Assembly (NCBI RefSeq): GCF_024763615.1
Contig: NC_077224.1
Span: 55,438,712-55,502,711, forward strand
DNA from: Phlebotomus papatasi
Lineage: Eukaryota; Arthropoda; Insecta; Diptera; Psychodidae
DNA length: 64,000 nt
Direction of reading: 5' to 3'
The notes under the pieces were generated by a model. The model had not been told where the DNA came from, did not search any database, and saw only the letters and a program-made list of their open reading frames with translations. Below are positions 34,000-45,614 of this stretch, in pieces. The translations under genes and the position numbers were made by a program. Within the stretch, counting starts at the first letter, position 1. Each line of letters opens with the position of its first letter.

Positions 34000-35544
34000 A
34001 CACAGTAAGTCGAAGTGGAAATTCGGTTGGTTTATATTCTTCCCTCAGCTAACATATTGATCCTGGAAGGGATTTTTCACGATATTACTACATCCAGAAG
34101 ACCAATTTGTTATCTTGAACATTTTTATAGTACTACTTTTCAATAATTGTAAAATCAGATAATTTTTCATCCATCAGAAGCAGAAAAGTTTGCAGGATCG
34201 ATACATTGATTAAATGAAGAAAAATCAAGGAGCAAAAACAGTACCAGATCTCCAGCTTGTCTTATATTAGTATTTCACACGGTCAAAGACAAAGCGACAA
34301 TGTTTTAATATTTATTCTTTAAAGATCAATTATCAGATTTCTTAAAAATGATAGTACTGAAAGGAAGCATTTTTGCTTCTGAGCAATCTTTTGCTTTTTT
34401 ATTTAAAAACTTCCATACAACAAGGAAGAGAACAATCCTCGAGATTTTTGTAGCCACCTTATGTTATAAAAGTGCAATTAATTTTAAGAATGATCACCTT
34501 GATCCAAAAGGAAAGATCATGGAGAGAAAAAAATATTTCTCGGGGGCGGTGAAAAAACCTCAGTAATTATATTTCTAACGTCAAAAATTCCCATCCATGT
34601 GGTGTTCCTAGACTTATTTCTACCTGTCCTGAATCCTCTAACGATCGATCGTGTAGGAAGAGTGAATTTTTTTCTTTGGAAAATTCCGACTATTTGATCA
34701 AGAGGCGGTACCATAATTTGAAGTTTGGGAATGAAGAAAAGAAATTATACCGGTCGGGTGAGTTGAGCAGAAAAAAGGTCATGGGTTCTTTCTAAATTCT
34801 TTAAGGATAGATGGTTTGGGGTTTAGGGTGATGTTTTGCCGCAAAGGAATGGCCAAAGAAGTTAACTTGTTGGGAATTGCAAACGCACTTGAGGTTTAGT
34901 ATTGAGTTTCTCTGGGTGGTACATTGTACAATTGCTATGCAATGTGGATGGGATTTTTTTCTTCATCGAGCATCAAGTGTGTACCCCACCATCAGCAGCC
35001 AAAGAAGTTGAATATGTGTACAGTATCCCCAAAGTAAATAGAAAGGCATCTCACGACAAGAGTTTTGCATAATCGAGCACACCAACAACTCTCTCGGTGG
35101 AATGGACAGAATGTGCACAATATCGCGCGTTATAAATCAAATGCATCGTCGTCCAAACACTTTCGCGAAATGTGTCAGAATTGGTTGTTGACTATGGGAA
35201 CAGGCGATTGCATTGCCAACGATTTGATCATCGAAAGTGTTTCTTGTATTTTGTGGCAAGAGCACAGGTGAAAATTGACTCAAATTGCAACTGGGTGTAA
35301 TGTCATAAGTTGTATGTTGTCATAAGATGTTTTCAATGCGACACACCTTATCGCACACACTTAACAACGAGATTGGGTATTTAGAACGCGATCGAGATGG
35401 TGATCTTTTTGGGTGCGCGAGGATCACATTTACTCATACTGTTTTTCGCTTTTTTTAATGGCATTTGTGTGACTTGTCCACGAGTTTCCCTACAAAAAAT
35501 TGTCTTTCAATTCGAACAGACTGGGATTGAAATGTCCATACTAA
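34000..35544. other. Non-coding stretch, island at about 34540-35500
   Basis: No gene seen. The island is GC-richer; 35386-35433 carries four GATC words including GCGATCGAGATGGTGATC. A repeated GTCATAAG..GT word pair at 35302-35330 is short. Confidence 0.45.
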
Positions 35545-35799
35545 CACCGAGGAGAGAAATCCGAAAAAGTTAAAATAACATTCCGGAAATGTTTATTTTA
35601 CCCTGTAGTATTGATCTAAAATCAGTGTAAATATTATCCTTTTTAGGTGTATTAGGAGTCAAAGTTACCCTTTTTCATGTTAATTTTACCCTTAAAAAGG
35701 TGTAAAATTAACATTAAAAATGTTGATATATTTCTACACTTAAAAAGTGTTAAAATTATGAGGAAAAAAAGTTAATTGCACCCCAGTTTTTTCTCAGTG
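35545..35799. mobile_element. MITE family G copy 1
   Basis: Left end CACCGAGGAGAGAAATCCGA and right end inverse CACTGAGAAAAAACTGGGGT. It is almost identical over about 230 bases to 42378-42628, in the same orientation. Inner palindromic words such as TTACCCTTTTT and AAAAAGGTGTAA repeat. Non-coding. Confidence 0.75.
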
Positions 35800-36167
35800 A
35801 AGGCACAGAAATATCGATTTTGTTTCTAGACAAATTTGATTTAAAATATGAGTAAGTTTTTATCGTTTGTGTTTAAGAAAATAATTGTTCTATCAATGTT
35901 GTCAAAGGCGGTATTTCGTTCTAATTTCTAACATTGTTCTCCTTTGTATTTTGATGCCATAAGATCCGATTCAGAAATAAAACATTGAAATTTCAATTAC
36001 AAACGATTGAAGTTCATCAGTGAATGTTCTATTTACAACAATGAATTTTGAATCAAAATATTGTACATTGTTGGATAGAAGAAGGCATTCAGGCTTCATA
36101 TAGGTTGAAAGGGACACCTATTGACACTTTAAGAAGTCGTTTAAGGACTTATTGGCACTCTAATCTG
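35800..36167. other. AT-rich unique sequence
   Basis: No gene. AGGCATTCAGGCTTCATATA at 36086-36105 resembles the family B left arm and may be a scrap of it. Confidence 0.4.
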
Positions 36168-36306
36168 TAGTGGAAAGTGCTCATGCTTTGCACGGTAACA
36201 ATCTTTATAATGACTAAATATTTCTTATGTTTTTCAATAAAAATCATAGGAAAAATTTAGTCATTATAAAGCTTGGGACTATGCAAAGCATGGGCACTTT
36301 CCCCTA
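36168..36306. mobile_element. TA-type MITE, family D copy 2 (short)
   Basis: The left end TAGTGGAAAGTGCTCATGCT and the inverse of the right end TAGGGGAAAGTGCCCATGCT match closely. Both arms hold TTATAATGACTAAAT, so the 139-bp element is nearly a full palindrome. It matches the arms of 4047-4265 but lacks about 80 bases of the middle. Confidence 0.75.
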
Positions 36307-38399
36307 CCATTTGGAATACGAAATTAAAAAACACCTATCCTTATCAGAAAACGCAGACTAAGGAAAAAACGTCATATTATTTACATTTTATTAGATACTT
36401 TAAATAAATTTCAAGATTTTGACAAAAGTGTCAATATGGGTTCCCTGTCGAAGAGGTGTTCCTTCGACCCTACTCTGGTTTTGAGCATTCCACATATCAA
36501 AGTCCAAATTCATGAGCGTAAAAGTTTTTGACTGGTTATTAGTTAATATATTTTTAAAAGACAATGTTTGCCTGTGCTCAAAAAAAGGAAGACTGTCTCG
36601 GATTAATGCAAAATGGAGTGTTGTACGAGATAATTAGTTTAGGTCATGGCTAAATGTCCATTTAACTAGAAACGAAATTAAACGAATTTAAACGAATTAG
36701 ACAGTAACCACTGTCTGTGACGTGACTGGTTGTATTTGAGAATTTAACCTCAGGTTATGAATAATGGAAATGGGTTTTCACTGCATTAACGCCCCTACTG
36801 TTCCCGTATAATGAGATAAAAAGACAACAAAATATTTTCCACACTCGTTAAATGATTTCTCCTGTGGTCATGACTTGGAATTTTCCTCTCAAATTCATCG
36901 AATATTCCAACTTGCAACCATGGAGTGTCTACGGATTCAGGAGAATGTTCTTTATAGGGTATTTTTCTGCTCAAACTCTTGAAAAATAGAAATGAAAAAC
37001 ATTTTGAGTGGTGATCTCTGCTGGCACATAATGAGAGATATACAAATACCCAGTAGATGAAGATCACATGTTGACGATCGAGCAAAGATCTCATTTGCAT
37101 GCTGAAATAGTCACGCACAGGGAATCTCTATGAGAAATGGAAAGTTGCAGAGATACAATAATTCCTAATTAAATTCTTTGGTGCACACACCTAAGCCAGT
37201 GCTTATTTGCTTGTGCAAGATCACCACAAGATCACCTAAAGATCGAATTAATAGTCAAAGTATTTGCTATTGAAAGACACCGCTGTGACTCCAAAATGCA
37301 ATCTTTCGACTCGCACACACATTTTTGTGGTCTGAAAAGTAAGTAAGTAAAAAAAAGGTATTTTATATATAAAAAAGAAACATCCAATGGAGAATGGATA
37401 TATAGAAAATGGATTTAGTAATCAGACAATTAGTGTATTTGAGAGTGTTCTGTTGCGGAGAGTCAAAAAGCGAGCTTGTGCACAGCACGTGATTACCATT
37501 TCTTCAGAAGGTCTTTTATCCATTTTGCCATTCATTTGTACCAACAGCGTCATTTGCGCCTGCAAAACACCCATATTGTTAATTAATTGAGACTTTTCCA
37601 TTCAGGTTCGGATCCCTCCTATTACGTATTCACGTCACAATCCACAGGTACTTGTTCAATTAGTGTTATAATCTCTCTCGTGAACATTTCTGATATCATC
37701 CTCAGGTGATTCCAGCTCTCAATTTATCCCCCTACACTCAGGGAAGCCTCTTCAACCTCAGTATAGTGCCTATATGGCGAATAAATTTCTCGAATTTACT
37801 GTGATCCACTTGTTCGTGATCCTCAGTTATAAGCAAAAAAAATAAATAAATGAAATAGCAAAACAGCATTTACTGAAAATTGTCATACAAATGGTAAAGT
37901 TCGTCGTAAAAAAAAGATTTTTTTTAAGGTTATACAAGATAAGCTTTAATGATGCTTTGAAAGTTATTACCAATTGGAAAATGAGTTATTAATTTACTTT
38001 CATTTATTAGTGATGTTCACTCGTATTGCTAAGACCTATTAGCTCAAATAGCTAACATAAATAACCAATTAGCTGTGAATCTCACAATCATAGTCATTGC
38101 GACAGTAGTACTGAGTCTGTCATTCACAGGATTATTCTTTTGAACATCAATGACCCCAAAAATAACCAGTCGATAAAATCGGTTCAGCCCATAGACGTAC
38201 GCAATGTTGTCGTTTCGGGAAAAGTGTTTTAAACTTATTTCTTATACAAAATTTTTTGTTTTAGCGTTTTCATAATTTATAAAGACCGGTTAAAATCGGA
38301 TTTAGGGTACCCATCAAGTGATAGAGTACTTGATTTCTAATGGAGCTGTCCCAGGTTCTCAAATCCCCTTAAGGCAACGAAAATTCTTAGGTGCTAGGC
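36307..38399. other. Non-coding stretch, island at about 36770-37830
   Basis: GATC words cluster at 37074-37245 (for example CAAGATCACCACAAGATCAC). Frames at 36795-37118 (minus) and 37387-37590 (plus) are short and lack motifs. No gene is supported. Confidence 0.45.
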
Positions 38400-38413
38400 A
38401 TCCGGTGGCAGAC

Positions 38414-38690
38414 AAAATTCCGAAAGCCAAAATCCCGAAAGCCAAAATCCCGAATGCTAAAATTCCGAAAAGGCCAAAATCCCGAAAGTCAAAATCCCGA
38501 ATGTTCAAAATTCTGAAAGGGATGAAATTATATGGAGGAAAATGTTTAGAATAATTTCCCAAGACACAGAAGATTTGCCTTTGCCTCCAGCAAGCGTGAG
38601 TGCAATCGTGGGAGTAGCTATGACACTTTTAAGGGATTTTGGCTTTCGGGATTTTGGCGTTCGGGATTTTGGCTTTCGGGATTTTGACCG
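38414..38690. repeat. Inverted arrays of a 15-bp minisatellite, Foldback-like
   Basis: About seven units of AAAATCCCGAAAGCC run from 38414 to 38521. About four units of the inverse, GGGATTTTGGCTTTC, run from 38633 to 38690. The roughly 110-bp centre is unique. Outer edges also pair: GCATCCGGTGGCAGAC on the left and, reversed, GGGATCCCGGTC on the right. Long terminal inverted arrays of short repeats are typical of Foldback/Galileo-type elements; that link is inferred. The plus-strand frame at 38318-38554, with a repeating AKIPK pattern, is just the translation of the array. Confidence 0.7.
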
Positions 38691-38808
38691 GGATCCCCTC
38701 GCATCCCATCTCTGTATAAGGAAAACAATTAATGCAGATCTTAAACTCTCGCTTGCAAAAATACATTGTTACCTTAATGCCATAAGTCTTGTAAACACAT
38801 AAGCAATT

Positions 38809-39290
38809 ACTAGAAAAATACTATGGTCATTTTAGAATCCTTATTCAAAAATCATATGTGACACTTTCAAATGTTTATTAGTGTCTCTTGAAATTTTATA
38901 TGAACATTTATTACGACAGAATATGTTTTATTATAAAGCTAACACTCACAACATATTTCTCTCAATTGAGCGAACATAAAAGATGATTTGTAATCGTTTA
39001 ATAAAATCAAAAAAATCGACACTTCTCTAAGGATTTCCAGTGATGACCATTGTATTTTTATCAGTGGATCATATTTGACACTTTGAAATGTTTATAAGTC
39101 TCTCTTGAAATTTTATACGCACATTTATCACGATTGAGTATGTTTTATTATAAACTTATTGCTCAGAACATATTTCTTTCAATTGATCGAATATAAAGGA
39201 TGATTTGTATTCGTTTAGTAGACATATAAAATTCTAAAAAAAATCTACACTTATCGAAAGATCTCTTGTATTCCCTTTATTTTTACCAGT
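38809..39290. mobile_element. Dimeric MITE, family E
   Basis: Two direct copies of a roughly 210-bp body (about 38853-39050 and 39070-39280) share, for example, GTTTTATTATAAA, AACATATTTCT and AAAGATGATTTGTA. Terminal words end each unit: the left edge ACTAGAAAAATACTATGGTC, the middle GACCATTGTATTTTTATCAG and the right edge TTTATTTTTACCAGT. Unit 1 is therefore complete and unit 2 has lost its own left end. The ends match 8825-9115. Confidence 0.65.
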
Positions 39291-39313
39291 GATCACAATT
39301 AAGTAAAGTGCAG

Positions 39314-39745
39314 TAGGGTAAGTGTGTGCCAAATTCCGGCCAGCTTGCAATTCCGGACACCTTTTTTGTTCCTTGAATTTCCAAAAATTTTTAGTTGATA
39401 CATACTCTAGAGATTATACAATGCTAAAGAATAACAAAAAATGTAGCTTTGACAAACGAGATGACATGAAAAAGATATTGAAAGAATTACCGAAGGATAA
39501 AGAACTATGATAATGTTTGTGGCTGAAATAGGACACCAAAGCTATGTCTATATTTTTATTCATTTTAAAATGTATTAAGAATGATTTTAAAGTAAATAAC
39601 GACGATAAACAGTCTAGAAGGTTCCAAACAACGCTCCATAAGAAGAAGGAATAAAAAAATCAATTTGTATTAAAATTATTGCATTTCAAACTTGAGACTT
39701 TGGCGCTTGCATGCAACTATGCCGAAATTTGGCACATTTACCCTA
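39314..39745. mobile_element. TA-type element related to the pogo-like element
   Basis: Left end TAGGGTAAGTGTGTGCCAAA and right-end inverse TAGGGTAAATGTGCCAAATT. The right part (about 39600-39715) parallels about 24600-24720: GACGATAAACAG then TTCCAAACAACGCTC then GCATTTCAAACTTGAGACTT. It is most simply a deletion derivative of the same family. A 62-codon frame (39322-39510) contains a Lys/Asp-rich stretch that might be a scrap of the transposase N-terminus, but this is weak. Confidence 0.6.
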
Positions 39746-39869
39746 TATCACTTGCCCAGTTTAAATTAATCGAGCCTAGGGCTCAAAATTTCTGGCGATG
39801 AGCCCTGTTTTGTCCGAGGGCGATCTCGTGGGGAAAACACCCCTTACCTTCTGTCTCTAAAGCAACCTG

Positions 39870-40108
39870 CAGGGGAATTCTGTAACGATATGACAATGTC
39901 ATATGACAAATTTTCGTGGCAAAATCTGGAGTAGGTCAACATTAAAACCCGGTGAGCATAGAATAACCATTGCAAGGAGCTCTATGAAGCTGTTAGAAAC
40001 TGATACAATTCTGTTTCTGATTTTCGAATAGTTTTTCTGAATTTACCACATAAATATATTTTAATTTGTCATATGACATTGTCATATTGTTACAGAATTC
40101 CCCCCCTG
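39870..40108. mobile_element. Hairpin MITE with CAGGGGAATTCTG ends
   Basis: Left end CAGGGGAATTCTGTAACGAT pairs with the right-end inverse CAGGGGGGGAATTCTGTAAC. The arms continue through ATGACAATGTCATATGACAA, itself partly palindromic. CAGGG ends suggest hAT, but no 8-bp duplication was found, so the superfamily is open. Confidence 0.65.
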
Positions 40109-40109
40109 G

Positions 40110-42377
40110 TCCTCGAAAATTAAAACTTTGTTTCGTAAGTGGTTCTTCTGACTCACAGGAAGTAAAGTTTCTTCGTACGCGTTAGGTAAAATAAAGTCTT
40201 CAAGAGAAATAGGTTGAAATGTTTTATGCCCTAGACACACTCTCGCATGGGATGCTGTGCTATATTGTTATTATTCAATACATCTGTTTTTCTATCGTTT
40301 TACGCTCTTTATATCCAGTAGATTTCTCTCTCAGTTCAAAATTACCTAGCAATTGAGGAAAACTTGTGCAAAAGACTATTTTACACCATTTAACTAGAAT
40401 GCCATACTTGACTGACAATTGAGCAATGGTCTTTGGAGAGTGTGGAAAAGATTGAGTAAATTGTAATAAATTAGTTGTGTGAGCATTTAAATTAATTTAT
40501 ATGGGTGGTACTCTCGCATTGTCAACAATTCTCTCTTGCTCTTTTTTAACCACCATTATTCATTGAGGAATTTTCACGGTGTTTATCTAACGATCAAGAG
40601 TCACTCGTGAATATTACACGTCTTGGTCGAAAGAGATCTCCGGCCAAAAGACGTGTTGAGGGCATGGCACGTCGGGTTGTTGGACAAGTTGCCAGAATTG
40701 AGCAATTTTCTCTCTTTATGCAAATTAAGGGGGACTTTTATTGGTCAATTTCCAGTGAGACTCCTCTTGCTTTGTTTCTAATCCAATTTTCGTGGTTTTC
40801 GAGGAATTAAGCTGAGTATTACAAAAGAGATTTGGTATCGTTGGCTTTTTTGAGTGTTCGGTAGAATAAATTAGAAAATAAAATTCATAAGCCTTTTGCA
40901 ATTCAAAAATGATTTTGAATTTATTCATAAAATCTATGTCCATCGCCATCTTTGCGTCGATACTATCCTCTAGGGAAAATCCACGGGCATGTCTATTCCG
41001 TTATTTCTTAATAATTGAATATTTTCAAAACATTGTACTGATTTTCGGTCTTCAGATCAGATTTTGACATTCGAATCATTTTTTTTTTGGTGTTGTTTGA
41101 TTGTAAATCAGAGTCTGGTTCTCTTCAATCCTAAATTTTCTTTGAAAGACCCAGAAGACTTTTAGCAGCACACCTTAAGTGGTTTTCTCTTCGGACAATG
41201 GTAAATATGTGTGCAAAAATTGCCTGCAATAAAATCACGAAAAAGTGGTTTTGAAATATCAACTTCGCCACAAATCATGCGCTCCTTCCATTCCCAATAA
41301 CAATAACCACCTAATTATCCTCAGCGATTTGCGATGCTTTCTGCACACACTCGCCCAATAGGATTGATGATGATGATGGTGGATTGGGCTGAAGATGCAT
41401 TTGGTGATCACTTTGACGGATTTGTCTTGATGCATCGTAAAACACTTTTTAGGTATTTATCTCAGCCAAATTACATTTGCAATTCCACTGGACTTGTTGG
41501 TTCTTTTTTTTTACCTTAACTCTCTTGTTTGTCTCGATTGTCTCACGGGAGTTTTGGGACACAGCAGGACACTGATCTCTTGTGCTACAAGACCGAGAAG
41601 ATAACAAAACCCCATTTTTTCTCACCTATAAACTCATCCCGAAGTTGTTTTTATGGAACGTGAAAGTCTGTCGGGAGGAGAAGAGAGTAGAATACAAATT
41701 TTGATGGATGATTCTCGTTTGTTCTTTCAACTGTTGTGGTTTGATGATCTCTCTCTCCTCAACCATGCATTTTATGTGAATTTCGTGGACTATTGCTTTG
41801 TATACACTGTGAAAAATTTCATTTATTGATTGTAAAATCTTTGTATTAAAAATTTCTCTTATTTAAATCTCATAAAAAGATTGCACAAATAACATTATCT
41901 TCTTAACTAATTACTTTCGATAACTTTGAATTTACTGCAATTTACATATTAGAATTTAAGGTCCATATGGTAAAAAATTAAAAAAAAACTATTACACAAC
42001 GTCTTACATTTGCAAAATTCTTGATCTTATGACTTTAAAGTTGAATATAATCAAGACCACAAGTTCAAGCTTTCAGCAAAGTTCTTTTCCATTTTGGAAT
42101 ATTTTATGTTTATATTGATCAAACTAGTTTTAAAAATTTGTCAGAAATTGTGTTTCGAATTTAAAATTAATTATCCGTTCAATACCGGTTTGGGGTTATC
42201 CAATTCAAGATAGGTTAAAACCGTTAAAACCATTTCGAGCTTATCAACGATTCCAAGACCTTTAAATTGAGTATAAACTTGCCCTTAATTGGTTGAGAAA
42301 TACGATCTATAGATCTGATAACTCTTTAACTTTGAAAAAAGAAGGCTGAGTGGATAGTATAGTATCGCTTTGATTGT
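40110..42377. other. Non-coding stretch, island at about 40430-41820
   Basis: Repeat-free, GC-richer island, then an AT-rich tail. Frames at 40607-40810, 40725-40949 and 41334-41519 are short and motif-free. Confidence 0.45.
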
Positions 42378-42628
42378 CAGGTTTGAAATCCGAAAAAGTT
42401 AAAATAACATTCCGGAAATGTTAATTTTACCCTGCAGTATTGATCCAAAATCGGTGTAAATATTACCCTTTTTAGGTGTATTGGGGTTAAAATTACCCTT
42501 TTTCATGTTAATTTTACCCTTAAAAAGGTGTAAAATTAACACTAAAAATGTCGATATATTTTTACACCTAAAAAGTGTTAAAGTTATGAGGAAAAAAAGT
42601 TAATCACACCCTCTTTTTTCTCTCGGTG
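42378..42628. mobile_element. MITE family G copy 2
   Basis: Nearly the same sequence as 35545-35799 from GAAATCCGAAAAAGTTAAAA to its right end CTCTCGGTG, with a handful of substitutions. The leftmost ten or so bases differ, so the left terminus is worn or truncated. Confidence 0.7.
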
Positions 42629-44829
42629 TGCAGACTTTTCAACTGTCTTAAGAATTTTGATATACCAAAGGCATTCAAGGGTATCGGTTAAGTAGAATTT
42701 TAGAAGACGATAATTTTCATTATTCAATTTTTCTTTGTGTAAGAAAAATTCATCTCAAATCATATCTCCAGCATCACTTGAATGACAAAATCAATAAGAT
42801 GTTGGAGGAGTTCTTGGAAAAAGATCTTTTGCATCCCAAGGCCGTGGAATTTTGTCTCTTCCGCAAGATTATCTTGGTCGAGAGGTGTCTTCCCCAATGG
42901 AGATTGCAGACACATTTGATTCATCGTGAAAATGTGTCGAAGAGGTGAAAGTCCAATCAAACAAACATTCTGTGGTATTTTTGCCAACTGAAGATATAAA
43001 TTACCTGTCAGTTGATTGCACGGTGCGAAAAAGCATCTCAAATGACACAAAGTCCCAGCATTTATTTCAATTTTATATGCAGAAACATCGACAGAATTAA
43101 AGAAAGAAAAAGAAACATACTGATGCAGTGTCGAAGAGTGACAAATAAATGGATATTAATATGATGGAATTTTTATATGCGTACTTTTTTTCTTTCTTGG
43201 GCTTTCTGGTGGTCATTTGTGAGGAATTTACCACTTTTTCATGAACTCTGTACATACTCAAATTGATTGGCCGGGTTGATGGGTTGGGGACATGACCATC
43301 ATCGAATTTCAGTCCTACCCCACCTTCCAATTAAGCACCTGAGAAACGATGGGTGAGATTGGCACCATCGATAGTTTAATCCAAAGTGGCGTGGACAGCC
43401 AAAATTCACCACCCAAGCTGAAGTCCTTTCTCTTGGGACATTCTAATAAAATATCACTCACGTAAATTTAACTAAAAAAAAAGTTCTTCTTAATTTATTT
43501 GAAGCTCAAATTAACTTTAAGAACGTTGTCCTAAGTTTTTGTATAAATCCGGAGGTTCTTTAAAGTCTTTACGAACGATTATTTTTTAAAGAATTCACCA
43601 CTCACAGATTTAAAACATGTTAAAAAGGAAAAATAATGAATTAGCATTTAAGTCTAGTTAATCAGGGAACACGAAAAGACTAAAATTGTGCTTTGGAACA
43701 AAAATTTTCGATATTTTAATAATAAATTATTTTGTATGTAGTGTGACAATACTTAAGAATGGAATTTTTGCAAGTGTGAATCACAGCATGATCCAAAGTG
43801 GTATAGTTTCAAGTAGATATGCTATATTATACTTTAGCAAATAACTCTTAAAAAGTCTCCTTGCATAATCGTCGGCAAATGAAAAAGCGCCTGGCACGAG
43901 TACAGGTGTTGAAGAGGCCATTGAGGTGGGTGTTGATTGAATTAGAACTTTTCAGGAGGAGAGTGTCGAGTAGATTGCGATCAGCCATGAATTTTTGCAT
44001 CTCCTCCCCAATAAACCAATATCCAAAAGCCATTTGATGCTGGGTAGTCTTGACCCAAATTTCCCATCAATCTCCCATACGGTATGTTTTTTAGTGAGAA
44101 CATACAAGAGTACTTGAGCGTGATTGAGAGTGTTTCTGTCGTCCAATATAGACAGTGCAAGTTTGTCAAGAAGGCGCAACCGGTGGCTTTTTGCGATCAA
44201 TTAAAATTTGTGGCATGACCACGTCAATATATTGGCAATCGAAGGTAGAGATTGAGCGTTGTGATTTGAACTGATGGAGGTATTGCACGACCTACGAGAG
44301 CTGTGGGTATTTTGTTGGGCTAATATGCATCTTTGTCATGGAGTTATGTTGCCCACAAAAATTGTCAACCGTCCCCATGAGACGATTTATCAAGCTATGG
44401 CCTGCAACACCTTCCCCGAGCAAAAGATAAAGGTGCTAAAGACACGACTTAAGCGGAGGTGTTGAATGTGGCAAAAAGTGATTCATCAATTTATGGAACT
44501 TTAATCATCAGGTGTCTGTTGTTGCACACCGAAAAACATTCCTCCTGGTAGCCGTTTCATTGGAATACATTTTAATTGAAAAAGTCACCTACAAATGGTC
44601 TCGATCAATTATTCATCTGTCATGTGGTTATGCAGATGGATTGACAAAAACGGCCATGATAAGCTTGATTTAGCTTATTGGAACTATGATTCCTTCATTG
44701 AGTACATACTTTATGAATTGACTTTGAAATCCTGACAATGCTTCAAACTTTATTTAAATGATTTTGAAATTTAGTACCGTTCCTTTCTGGATAGATTTTA
44801 AGTACATCTACAACGTACTAAAAACAGAA
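42629..44829. other. Non-coding stretch with two islands
   Basis: About 42750-43450 and 43840-44660 are GC-richer and free of repeats; the rest is AT-rich. Short frames lie on both strands (for example 42760-43050 minus, 43952-44200 minus). Nothing supports a gene. Confidence 0.45.
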
Positions 44830-44832
44830 TAA

Positions 44833-45036
44833 GACCGTCTTCAGACTAGAGGTTTAGCCCAGTTTCCGAAGGTCTTAAAATTATAAATAGCAACCAATTT
44901 AATTTGTTCTTCTGATTCAAATAGATTAATTCCCCTTAATAGTCCATATCTAAGTGAAAATTTTCCGAAAATTTTCGACTGATAAGAATCTAGAGAAGTT
45001 AAGCCTTATGGCTAAGTCTTAGGTCTGAACCCCGTA
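44833..45036. mobile_element. PIF/Harbinger-like MITE, family F, TAA duplication
   Basis: TAA at 44830-44832 and 45037-45039. The left end GACCGTCTTCAGACTAGAGG and the inverse of the right end TACGGGGTTCAGACCTAAGA share CTTCAGAC/GTTCAGAC and further in TTTAGCC/CTTAGCC. A left-end copy lies at 13805. The right TAA is also the left TAA of the next element. Confidence 0.65.
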
Positions 45037-45039
45037 TAA

Positions 45040-45154
45040 TGGTCTCTACTCTACACACTAGAGAATTTTATGTCCATATTAAAGAGTTTTTCTTACATAA
45101 GCGTAGGATATTTGCTTCAATATGGACATAAATTTATCTGGTGCGTAGGTGCCA
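45040..45154. mobile_element. PIF/Harbinger-like MITE, TGGTCTCTAC family copy 1
   Basis: TAA at 45037-45039 and 45155-45157. Left end TGGTCTCTACTCTACACACT, right end GGTGCGTAGGTGCCA, inner arms AATTTTATGTCCATATT and its inverse. Same family as 45332-45440 and 61108-61217. Head-to-tail contact with the family F element through one shared TAA. Confidence 0.75.
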
Positions 45155-45260
45155 TAAGGCTTATAAGACATAATAAATAAATAAATAAATGTGAATAAAT
45201 TTAAAAGTAAATAAAGAACAGCTTCAATCCAATTTTCCGGAAAAATACCTTCACAATTCA

Positions 45261-45614
45261 GGGGTGAAATTATAGCTTTTTGCTACTATCAAATCAATAG
45301 TGTCGATAATAATCTATATCTCTATCTCTTATGGTCTCTACACACTAAGAAATTTATGTCCATAATGAAGCGTTTTACCTACATAAGCATAGGAAATTTG
45401 GTACAATATTGACATGAATTTCTCTAGAATGTAGAGGCCATTAGATTTAGTGAATGATAGATTTTTAAATATTATTGGACAAATTAGTGTACCGTTATTG
45501 AAAGAAAGTGACTGGTGATATATATTTTTATTCACTACAAAAAGTACAGCTATCACTATAACTTTTCAGAATCGACAGTCGATGCTATCGAAAAGAAAGT
45601 TATTATATCACCCC
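45261..45614. mobile_element. GGGGTGA-ended MITE carrying a nested Harbinger-like MITE
   Basis: Left end GGGGTGAAATTATAGCTTTT and right-end inverse GGGGTGATATAATAACTTTC. The right arm (TTTTCAGAATCGACAGTCGA) matches the inverse of 55640-55680 in the element at 55624-55838. The insertion at 45332-45440 lies inside the left half and must be younger. Confidence 0.6.
45332..45440. mobile_element. PIF/Harbinger-like MITE, TGGTCTCTAC family copy 2 (nested)
   Basis: TTA at 45329-45331 and 45441-45443. The left end TGGTCTCTACACACTAAGAA and the right end GAATGTAGAGGCCA are inverted, with AAATTTATGTCCAT and its near inverse inside. 109 bp, no coding. Confidence 0.8.

Noticed and set aside
37604..37620. 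GGTTCGGATCCC, like a tRNA B box
   Set aside because: The key A after TTCG is G, and no A box, acceptor stem or cloverleaf can be formed around it.
38414..38521. Regular short repeats suggesting a CRISPR array
   Set aside because: Units are contiguous 15-mers without spacers, have an inverted partner array and lie in eukaryotic DNA.
38318..38554. Frame coding for an AKIPK-repeat protein
   Set aside because: It is only the translation of the 15-bp minisatellite; the inverse array gives similar repeats on the other strand.
45173..45192. AATA microsatellite run
   Set aside because: Short simple repeat common in AT-rich DNA; no further meaning.
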